From Chionis minor (taxonomy: Eukaryota > Chordata > Aves > Charadriiformes > Chionididae): a stretch of DNA of 64,000 nucleotides. Below the pieces are notes generated by a model that saw only the letters and a list, made by a program, of their open reading frames with translations, was not told where the DNA came from and ran no database searches. The first letter of the stretch is position 1. Every line of letters begins with the position of its first letter. A program made the translations under genes and the position numbers. The stretch lies in NCBI GenBank assembly GCA_013398295.1, contig VZSF01008860.1:310001-374000 (forward strand). Reading direction: 5' to 3'. Below, one piece after another: positions 39,201 to 51,200 of this stretch.

Positions 39201-42200
39201 AACCAGAGCTGTGAAGCTCTCAGGCACTGGTGTAGCAATGAACCTCAAAACCCAAAAGGATGATCTTTATGCTGCTTTTGCTTATGTGTGCATGCACCAG
39301 GAATTTGCTTCATCTGATGTGTAGCTTACAAAACTGGGAGACATGCATGTCCTTTCTCCCTGTCTCTGCTAGACAATCTCTCCTACTTAACTTTTTGTAT
39401 ATGAGCGCTGCATGAATGAAAATATGAATCAAGCCACTTAACCCTCTTGTCAGAGCTGGAGCAATAATTGATTCTGCTCTAAAATCAAAAGCTCTCAACA
39501 GATCTCCACAATTTGAACTCACTAATTTGTCTTGATATCCAGCCAAATGAGCACCAATAATAAAATTTATGAGGAATTTGGAGAGTTAGGCTAGCACTGC
39601 AAGACTGAATGGAAAAAGGGGAAATTGCTATTTGAAGGTTTTATTACTCTGGGTTCTGGCAGTGGAACAGTCACCATAAATTTGGATAACCCTTGAAATT
39701 AGAAACCAGACATAACGTAGTGTTTAACTAGTTGCTGTCATACACAGTCTGCTTTATCTCTTCAATATCCTTTTTTAGAAGACATTATATAGTAATACCA
39801 CGCAATACACTCAGTCTCCTATGACAAGGTGACTCACTCAGTGAATGAGGGAAAGGCTGTGGATATTGTCTGCCTAGACTTTACTAAAGCCTTTGACACC
39901 ATTTCCCACAGCATTCTCCCAGAGAAACTGGCTGCTCATGACTTGGGCGGGCCTACTCTTTGCTGGCTTAAAAACTGGCTGGATGGCCAGGCACAAAAAG
40001 TTGTGATGAATGACATTAAATGCAGTTGGTGTCCAGTCACAAATGGTGTTCCGCAGGGCTCGCTCTTGGGGCTGGTTCTGTTTAATATCTTTATGAATGG
40101 TCTGGACAAGGGGATTTGAGTGCACCCTCAGTAAGTTTGCAGATCGCACCAAGTTGGGTTAGAGTGTTGATCTGCTTGAGGGTAAGAAGGCTCTACAGAG
40201 GGATCCAGACAGGCTGGATCGATGGGCTGAGGCCAGTGGTATGAGATTCAACAAAGCCAAGTGCTGGGTCCTGCACTTTGGTCACAACAACTCCATGCAG
40301 CACTACAGGCTTGGGGAAGAGTGGCTGGAAAGCTGTCTGGCAGAAAAGGACCTTGGAGGTGTTGGTCAACAGATAGCTGAATATGAGCCAGCAGTGTGCC
40401 CAGGTGGCCAAGAAGGCCAATAGCATCCTGGCCTGTATCAAGAATAGTGTGGCCAGCAGGACTAGGGAAGCATTTGTCCCCTGTATTTGGCATTGGTGAG
40501 GCCACACCTCGAATGCTGTGTTCAGTTTTGTGCCCCTCACTGCAAGAAAGACATTGAGGTGTTGGATCATGTCCAGAGAAGGGCAACGAAGCTGGTGAAG
40601 AGTCTAGAGAACAAGTCTTATAAGGAGCAGCTAAGGGAAGTAGGGTTGTTTAGCCTAGAAAAAAAGAGGCTGAGGGGAGACCATATCACTCTCTACAACT
40701 ACCTGAAAGGAGGTTGTAGCGAGGTGGGGGTCAGTCTCTTCTTCAAGGTAACAAGCGATACGACAAGAGGAAATGGCCTCAAGTTGCACCAGGGGAGGTT
40801 CAGATTGGATATTAGGAAAAAATTTCTTCACTGAAAGCGTTATCAAACATTGGAACAGGGTGACCAGAAATTGGTGGAATTGCATCCCTGGAGGTATTCA
40901 AAAGATGTGTAGATTTGCTGCTTAGGGACATGTTTTAGTGATGGACTTCACAGTTAGTTTAACAGTTGGACTCAATGGTCTTAAAGGTTTTCCCAACCTA
41001 AATAATTCTGTTATTCTGTTATTCTGTGAATATTGAAGTGGTGGATTAAAATCATGGCCTCTCTTTCCAGTGGCCTTTTTCTGACATTTATCAGGAGCTT
41101 GGAGAAAGATGCAGGAGCTGTGTAGTGAATAGAAGATCCCTAAGAAGATCTCCTAATCCGAGATAGTATGACCTTGGCTTAAGATGTGAATCTTGACAAT
41201 TTAGATTCTGCAAAGAGTTTTAGTATTAGTTATATAAATTTTCATCATAAAGATGAAATTCCACTTGAAGTCTTTCTAAACTCAGTATAGCCTAAATCCT
41301 TTGATAATGAAATCCACAATATAGATAACACGATGCTTTCATTTACTATTTTGAAATGGGGCAATTGCAAATTTCATGGAACATCTCCTTGAAGTTTAAT
41401 AGTTTCCTCACTGATACAGGATAAAGGAGGGAAAACTTAATATACCTTCCCTAGATTACCTTTATTTTGTATACTGTTATTGTGCCTCTTTCCCTTTAAT
41501 ACCTCATTCAAAAAGGAACTGTCTCATCAATGCCTCTCATCAGTCCTAACTGATGAGTTTTTCTTTGTCCCTAATCTGTTGTTATTTTCTTCTGTGAACT
41601 ATTTTTAATTGTGCAATATGTTCTTTTAAAATGATTTTACAATTATTGCCTTTCGGATTTTCCTACAAAGTATTGCTACTTGTTTATATGCTTTTTTTTT
41701 AATATTATCAATTACATCCTCTAGAAACCTGTTGCCTTTGTGTCTTTCTGATTACAGATGTACATTAAGCATTAGTCTTTGCAAAAGTCCTTTTTCTTAA
41801 GTATGCAGTGAAATTTATGGTATGAATAACTAAGAGCATAAACCCTAGCTCAGGGGTTTTTTTCTCTAATGTTCATTGCACTGCAAATATTTTTACAGAA
41901 TTTGAACTTGTGTCTTGTTTTCTGTTCATCCAACTTGGTGTAAAGTCCATTGTCTGTTCTTGTGAACTTGAGCAACCCATGATACTTGGTGTCATATATG
42001 AATTTTTCAATTCCACAGATCACTTTCCCTCCAAAATTGAAGTAAATACATTAAAATAACAGGGAACTTTAATACAGAGTAGCATCAAGGTAGCTTACTA
42101 TTGGTTTTTTTGCAAAGTGTTAAAGGCTGTTTGTTTTATCTCTTTGTTTCCTGTTGGTCATGTTTTGATTCATGACAACCTTTTGTCTCCTAGCCCATGA

Positions 42201-45200
42201 TTAATGTTGCAGAAACTTCTCCTGAAAGTCCTTGTCAAAGAGCTTTCAAAGGTTTAAATCTAAATACAGCCTCTAAAGCAAGAAAAGAGTAGCTATTTTA
42301 GTAAGAATTTCTTTGCAAAAACTCATGACCTTCCTACCTGAACTCCTGACAGAATCCTGGGTGCATTCATGATAATGTATTTTTCCTGGCTACTTAGTGT
42401 TTTGATCAGAAACTGGTCAGAGGAATGATCAGTTTCTCTCAGAAACCTAGTAGTTCCTGTGGACTTATTGGGCCAGTGTGTCCTTTGGGTCCTTTGGGCC
42501 TATTGGTTCCTTTGGAAAGTTCCAGTTCATGATATATTTTTATGAAAAATCTTTGCTTCTATGTATTTTCCTATTTAGATCTTTATCATTCATACCAGAT
42601 CGCTGAAAGCTTTTTCATATATTGGCATGTAAGTCCTCTAAGATGTATCATTTATAAACTGTAAGTTATTTATAGCATATATGTTATTATGACTTACAGC
42701 ATTTAAATTATGGTCCTTTTTATCCTCTTAATATTAACATTTTCAGATTGAAATATGGAAACTGTTGTGTTTAAATGAAGTCTCTTCTTAAAACTTTCGA
42801 TGTAATTTCTGTGTTCTGTGACATCTCTCCATTAAAATATATGGAACTTTGAGATATTAATTTTGTATGTGATATCCAGGATATTTGCACTGACTTCTGC
42901 TTAGATGTTTTTCACTAGCTTTCTCATTGGTATGACATCTGCAATTTAAGCGTGCCCATTTGAGCTACTCACCTTAGCTCAACCTTAGTTTAGGAACAGA
43001 AATAAGGTTAGTTTTTCTGAAATATTTAAATCTCTCCTTTAGAATAAGATGTACAGAGTAAATAGATGCATAGCATATTCTCTCAGTTGAATAAACAAGC
43101 AGCTTAAGATCACTGGTCTAAACAATGCCATTGTATTCTTCTTTGGTATCCTGAGATACTGAATCTAATTATTGTGGGGTAAGTTTTATTTAGTTGCTTA
43201 GTGACTTGTTTCTTGAAATAGCTTCAGTATATTATAATATATGTCTTTCCTGTTAAATACTTTATAAAAGTAAACAGTGAAGACATTAAAAATTTTTCTC
43301 CAAACTTTTTCTCATTATACTATTTCACTGGTATATATGCAAACAGTGGAAGTCCTCCTTCATTATCACTGGAATCATAGAATCACAGAATGGTTTAGGT
43401 TGGAAGGGACCTTAAAGATCATCCAGTTCCAACCCCCCTGCCGTGGGTAAGGACACCTCCCACCAGACCAGATTGCTCAAAGCCTCATCCAAACTGGCCT
43501 TTTAGGTATCTATCCCATTCTGTTACATGTGGGATTTTCTATGGAGTCTCCTTGTATCTTCTTAATGTCGGCTTCTTTTGAATACATAGCTAAATACATT
43601 ATGCCTGTACCTTGGATCTGCACATTAAAAACATCATCTTTCTTTGTATTTATGAAGCGTTAAGTGCAGTACACACAGGCACTTGGCTACTGTCATGCTG
43701 CTAGAGTGTGTCATGAGTTCTGCTGCTAATGCAAATGGAGTCAAACGCTGATAATGGCAAACCATTTGAACAAAATTCATTTTAAGTGCTTTGTGCCTCA
43801 GAAATAGGTATATACATAGTTACTTTGTTAATATCTATGAAAAATAATAATTAATGTTTCTTAAGGATTCAGACCCCAACTTTTTAAATCTACCAGAGAT
43901 CTGTGAGAGCTAAACAAGGACTAGAGGAATCAATTACCCAATATTTTATTGAATTTAATTGTTTTTATACAATTTCATATACTATGATGATAAGTTAATT
44001 CAGCAGTGTTTCTTGAAGCTATTAGTAAATTGTTTCCTATCTGGAAGCCGCAGAGAAATAAAGCTGACCATTACTTTGGCCTCAGGAAACATGTTATTGC
44101 ATATTTAGTGCTATTAGTTGGAGTTTTACTTTTGACTTTAATGAGAGAAGGAATTCAATTTTTTTTTCAAATGTACTGTATTTTTATATTCTCTCTGAAG
44201 TGATCCAGATTTTTAAATAATCAACGCATCTGGTAATTTTGACTTAAACAAAAAATATCCTGAGAGATCATTTCATTTGATTGGAAGAAACATCAGATGA
44301 CAAGATCTCCAAATAAGCCATCTCTATTACATTCACCTCTACAAGAGCAGCTAGTCTTTAAAATTAACAAAAGCAGTACATGAAGCAGATTAAAAATTGT
44401 AAAATAAAGACTGAGCTTGCCATTGAAAATAAATTGTTGCTTGATCATTTGATAAGGTAAGCAATAGTAACCAGTTTTGATTGTCAGTATCTGTAGCATA
44501 AAGTCCACTACAGATGGGTAGAATAATTAATTTCCTTGTAGTCGTCTATCATTCAATCAAATAAATTGGGTTTGGAAGCTTTGTTTTTAGAATATAAGAA
44601 GGAAGGAAAGGGTAGCATGGTTATAACGCAACTGATCTAAGAAAGTTATTTTAAATAGTTTTCGTCATTCACCATTCAAAATATTAATAGTGATATACCA
44701 CAGAGTTCCTCTTTATATAGCATCCTTTGTAAAAGCTCTATTCCCAAAGTTAGGTAATAGCAGTCAATTTAAATCAGAGGAAGAAAAAAAAGAGATATTC
44801 TTTTAGCTAAGATTTGAAATGAGGTTAAAATGGAAATTTCACATCATGTTGTGGATGTCTGCAGAGAGTTATGTCTGTATTTTGCCTGCTCCTGCGCATT
44901 TTTCAGGAAAGGTGAATGGAAGCTATTGTTCAGTACAACACTGAAGGGTGCAGCTACTCAGAAAGCATAGATAGCTAAGCATGAAAATACAGCCCAGGGT
45001 GTTTTATGCTGTTTTAAAAGTGTTTTTAGAAGAATTTAAGAGGACAAAAATAATATATAGCTAGGCTGCCTAGAGTTTCCCAGGCATATAGACTCCTAGG
45101 TTGCTGCCTTTTCTCTGTCTCAGTGTTATCAAGTCCAAGTAAAATACAAGACTAATGGGTCAGATCCTGAAATATCAAGAGATTTTATTTTTAAATAATT

Positions 45201-48200
45201 ACCTTTTGTGGATTTTTTATTTTCATTCTAATTCTAATTTTATTTTGGATGTTTGCTTCATGTTTCAAGTATTAGTAGTGAAACCTTGATTTATTTTTTA
45301 AGGGAAAAAGAATGCAGATAGCTTGAACAATATTTAACAGCTAGAATTTTTTAAGTCAATATGTATCAAGGGATTTGTAATCATATAATGGCATTAAGCA
45401 ACTCTAGTGATGTCACTAAACACGATTCTAATAAAGATGAACACCACGTAGGCATAGATAATAGGAGACAGTCTTCCGCAATGACCTGTAATTCCTGCCC
45501 TGGTTCCCTGCTGTTCCTAACCTCCAGAGATATAAAAAAATTATGCTCCAATTAGTCTTTTGAAAGGAAAACAGCAGTCACTTCTTCATTGGCATAAGTG
45601 AGGAGATAGCCCTGCTGTGGAGTCCATTTTGGATTTTGTACCTCACAGCAGGGAGGCTGAGTTTGCCGAGTGCTCCCTTTGTGCTTGGGTAATGTGCAAG
45701 TTTTCTGTCCTCTTCTGTAGTGATTCAAGAAAATTGTACTGTGAATGTAGGAGCTGTGAAACTGATCCAATATCTAGGTTTTAAGAATTGCAACATGTGT
45801 GGGAATGGAATTCACCACTTACCTTGAAATTGCTCTCTGTTCCGATTACACAGGAGGCAACAGTAAAACGAGAATTTATTTAAACAATCCAATCTAGCTA
45901 GCACTGTTACTAGGTTCAGACAGGTATACAGGAATAAAAGAAACCTCACACTTAAAGTTACCTGTGGTATAGATCAGCTCTTAGATTTTTCTGTCTGTCC
46001 ATACTATCCAGCCAACAAGTTGCTGTGATGTGCACATAAAACTAGAATCCAAGTCATGAACTAAATCATCTCCCTGTCATAACTGTTCACTGAAAAAATA
46101 TCTTAATTTTAGGATATCTGTAATTTTATATCCTTATACTAGTATTTTTGTTCAGATTTAACTATTCCTGCTCAACAGGATTTTCTGTGAACCATAGTTC
46201 AGTCAGGATATTAATCTTGACACTTTTCTACTAGGTAACACATAATCCCAGCCAAACTTTTAAAATCCTAATGACTGTTGTACATGGATAGATTCACCTT
46301 TTCTACAGAAGATGCACAGTCTATTGGTGTCTACGCTGGTCTTGATCCAACCCTCTTAACAACTAATCAGCATACTGTTAGGTGAACACTTCCTTCTGCT
46401 AGGTGACAAGTGTTTTAAACCTCACCAAGTAACACCTTGATAAACTTAAATCTACATTTTCTTTATTTTTTATTTGGAAAAATTGTATTTTTACAAGAAT
46501 GTAAACAAAAATAATCCATGTATCTCATTCCTGAGTTTTAGAATAGGTAACCACATGCTTTATTGTGAGAATGGAGTTGCATTTGCTGCCGTGACAGGAG
46601 TAAATTTTTAGGACTGCTCTAAAAGACATAGTCTTGTTGAGATCTGAACCTGGCATTACTTTCCAAAAACAACTTAAGCAAAGATTGTTGCTTGACACAA
46701 CGTTGGCTATTAGAGACTCTAAGTTTTCTGATGTCAGACTAGATAATTATGTGTCCTGGACTATTCCATGTTATGAATTCTGATAAAGTTCATGAAAATA
46801 GTAACCAAAAGTCTGCTATAACAAAGAAACATTTGAAAAATTGAAAAAAATTTCAAATTTCAAAATTCAAATTTTTTCCAACCACAGCAAGACTGTGTGT
46901 CTCTATATATATATAGATAGGGTAAAGATCTATGCAAAAGAGAGTTTTCTGTCTTGAAGATGTCACTCACTTTTATCAACAGTGAAAAACCTGTAAAAAG
47001 CATTACTGAGCATTGAAAAACCTGTAGCAAAACAGGGGGATTCTGAATCCCCCAATGCTAAAATGAGGAGCAGCTGAGGGAATGGGGGTTGTTTAGCTTG
47101 GAAAAGAGGATGCTGACGGAAGACTGTGTTGCTCTCTACAACTATCTGAGAGGAGGTTGTAGAGAGGTGGGGGTCAGTGTCTTCTCCCAAGTAACAAGCG
47201 ATAGCATGGGAGGAAATGGCCTTGAGTTGCACCAGGGGAGGTTTAGATTGGATATTAGGAAAAATTTCTTCACTGAAAGGGTTATCAAGTACTGGAACAG
47301 GCTGCCCAGGGAAGTGGTAGAATTGCATCCCTGGAGGTATTCAAAAGACAGGTAGATGTGGTGCTTAGGACACAGTTTAGTGGTGGTTTTGGCAGTGTTA
47401 GGTTGATGGTTGGACTTCAGCTTAAAGGTCTCTTCCAAGATTGGTGATTCTATGATTCTAAAATAGAACAGGTCATTGAGGAGTCAGTAAGATAAACAGC
47501 AGGTGTGGCAAGGCCTATGCTTTACACTGCAGATGTTAACATCTATGTGGTGTTTTGAAGGTCTGAGAGGCTGAGGAGACAAAACAATTGAAGTATTTTG
47601 TTGTAATATTTTGTATTTTTATAGGCCTTTTTACTTGAAAAAGGGAGATACAGGAAAAATAGGCTAATAGTTTTGTTTGGACCATTAACTGATTCAGTGA
47701 ATGGCAGGATTCAACACATATATTCCTTTTCTTTCAGACATTTCTATTATATAAACCAATCTCAATTTACTTGTAAATGCCTGGACCAGACCACGCTTAA
47801 GAAGATCCAACACCTGTCCTGTTTACCAGAAATATTATTTCCAAATGGTATATTAATCCAGCATAAGCCCCCAACATAAAGAGGACATGGACCTGTTGGA
47901 GTGGGTGCAGAGGAGGGCCACAAAGATGATCAGAAGGCTGGAGCAACTCTGCTATGAGGACAGGCTGGAGAGAGTTGCGGTTGTTCAGCCTGCAGAAGAG
48001 AAGGCTCCAGGGAGGCTGTGTTGGAGCCTTCCAGTATTTAAAGGGGGCCTATGGGTAAGATGGGGAGCGACTTTTTACAAGGGCATGTAGTGATAGGATG
48101 AGGGCTAATGGCTTTAAACTGAAAGAGGGCAGGTTTAGATTAGATGTTAGGAAGAAATTTTTCACTCTGAGGGTCTTGCGACACTGGAACAGGTTGCCCA

Positions 48201-51200
48201 GGGAAGTTGTGGAGACCCCATCCCCAGAAGTGTTGAAGGCCAGGTTGGTTGAGGCTTTGAGCAACCTGGTATAGTGGGAGGTGTTCTTGCCCATGGCAGG
48301 GGGTTTGTAACCTGACGATCTTTAAGATCCTTTCCAATCTAAATGGATTCTATGATTTTATGATTAATTTCAAAGATCCACCTGATGTGCTGTACATAGT
48401 CACATGACTGTGTATGACATTAATAGTAGTACTTGTGATAGCTCTTCATACAGTTTTGTCAATTATATATTAATTAATTGTAGAAATATTGTCATAGAAT
48501 AAACACATTGCCCTTCCACAAAGATGTCAGGAGGACTGGGCAGTGATGGGTGTCATAGAAACAGAAGAAATAGCTGCAGTGTAGTGTTGAATGCAGTCAG
48601 CTGAGAGTGCATTTGCTGCAACTGCATTGGTTTAGAAGTTGAAAAGGTCTTCACAGCACCCTGAGATCTACCATTGCTGCAGCGAATTCCTTCCTAATGC
48701 ATTGAATTGGACAATTCAACAACATAATTAAATTAGTACTTCCTTCTATCCAAAGTCACTAAGCATGATTTTTAATAAAGTATCGTACATCTTCTCTGGA
48801 TTTATACCTCAGACATCTAAGCATACCTCAATTTATTTTTACTTCCTGTTTTTTGGTTATATCTTCACATAGCTATGTGGCACACCATCTAGACCAAATT
48901 CTATATGAAGATTCCTGCAAGGAGCCTTTCTATCTCCTACAGCTGTTTTTTTAAATTTTGTTTGTAAACTAAATACATTTTATAAGCTCTCTCTAATACA
49001 TATTAGTAGATTTACTGTGAGAAAGGTCCTGATGGTAGGTGGAAAATCTAAGCCTAGCAAATAAAAAATAAGATAAATGCATATAATGGAAACATTATAG
49101 CTAGACAGAATGCCTAATATTTGGAAATTGAATCTTGAGGGGGGTATTTTTCTAAGAAGAAATTGATTTCTTAGCAGACAAAAATTTCATTTTTTCAGGT
49201 GGAAAATCAATGAACTGGGAAGGAGGTATTCGTGTGCCAGGGCTTCTTCGTTGGCCTGGAGTGATACAGGCTGGTGCCTATATGGATGAGCCAACAAGTA
49301 ACATGGATATATTTCCTACCATAGTCAACCTTGCAGAGGCACAGTTACCCTCTGACAGGTATGCTCTGTAGTTATCTCTGTTTTAGAGGAAGTCTTATGA
49401 GTGTTTTATACATTTTGGCGATGTCTATTACGATAGAGTTAAGACAGGAAAGAAAAAACCTAGATTTTAAAACCACTTTTTTGTCATTACTCACAGTACT
49501 ATGTTGTCTCTTTTAATATTGACATACTGATATATTTTAAAGAAACATTGTGTGTAAATACAGTTTAAATTGCAGAACAAGCACCAAGCAACAAGAAAAT
49601 AAGAGAATACCACCAAGGCCAACATACTCTTAAATCACACCTAGAATTATTTACTAAAAGGAAAAATGAATGTATCAAACAAGCTCTGTTCTGCATGAGT
49701 GAACATGGTAGAAAAAGGACTTGCAGGTGTAAATTATTTTAAGCTTTATGAGCTCAACCTTGGCCTGCTTAATATAACAAAACACATCAAAATGCCACCC
49801 AGGCTTTTCTCACAGTTTTTTTTGTTCTCTACTGTGAAAATAATCCCTTATAGAGTTTTGCAGTCTCATAAGAAAACCCACTGGACTTCTAAAATTCATA
49901 AGATGTTTTTCTGACAATCCTACATCCCTGTGCTTTGTCTTGTTCAGGAGATACCCAGTCTTGGCAGCAAGGTGCTTCCACCTACACTCGCCATCCAAAT
50001 CCAATAAGCAGAGAAACCTGCTTTGAACGTATCTACCATATACAAACAGCTTTTGAGCACAAAGTATCAAGAATCCACGTGGGGAAAACCAGTAGTGAGC
50101 AGAGAGACTCTGCTAATGATGATTCATTGAGTGCTTGAAGGAAATGGCAGGGCAGGACATGTGCAAGACATGAAAAATTAGTCAGGCTGGTCCCAAGAGA
50201 TCCCCTACACTCAGTAATGTTATTGCACCTGAACAGTTCAGATTGTTCTTAATGTGAGCAGATCTTGTGCACTTTGTTTTCATATTGCTTGTGTGAAGAC
50301 TAAGCACTGATGTTTTATTTTGATCTCTCTGATTGATATCCCAATGTACTTGTGTATCTTCCACTTGCAAGTTGCTCCACTCTGATTCTTCTGTGTAGAC
50401 TAGATAGCAAAATTACTGCTTGGTGGTAGGTCATGGACTAGCTTGAAACATTTTTCATACAGCAGCTGAATTCCTATCACTCCACTGAATTCTTCCTGAG
50501 AAATAAGAGGAACGACTACAATTAGGATTCAGTCACTGGGAGGCAGCAAGTTAAAAAGGGAAGGAGGAGGTACTCCTAGTTAAAGGAGAAAAATAAGTCA
50601 TCAGAAATAAAAGTCTCATATATCTCCCTGAAACTAGTGGTTGTGGGAATGCAAGAGTACTGGAGACATGTTACTGGAGACACCCTTTCCCCATCAACAG
50701 GCTCTATAACAGAAAGTGTACAATAGACATGAGTTTTTCCTGTTCTCAGCTTGATTGTGAGCAGGATAGTGCATGGGTGAGGCAAGAGTAGATTACTCAG
50801 GCAGCAAACATGACAAACTGAAAGGGGGAGACTCTAAGTTGACAGACCCCCACAGACAGGGATGCACCCAGAAAGCAGAGCTATCGGACAGCATAGCTTT
50901 AGGAATTCCAGGATGTTCGCCTGACCATCCTTTGAAAAGAGTTTGACTCAGAATGGTGCTGTTGCATACAATTGCTGACAAAAACTTCTTAGTCATGCAT
51001 AGCTCCTGGCTTAAAAAAGTGAAGTTAGTATCTGTCTTGTAGTAGTCACACTAATGTGAAAAGAGCTTTACGTGGTAATGAAAATTAACATAGACATTTT
51101 TAAATTTTTTAAAAGTTTCAAAAAAGTTTTTATGACATATTTCTCAAAATGCTTAAAAAAGCTGATCAGTATACCATCAAAAAGTAATTTCCTATAAAAA

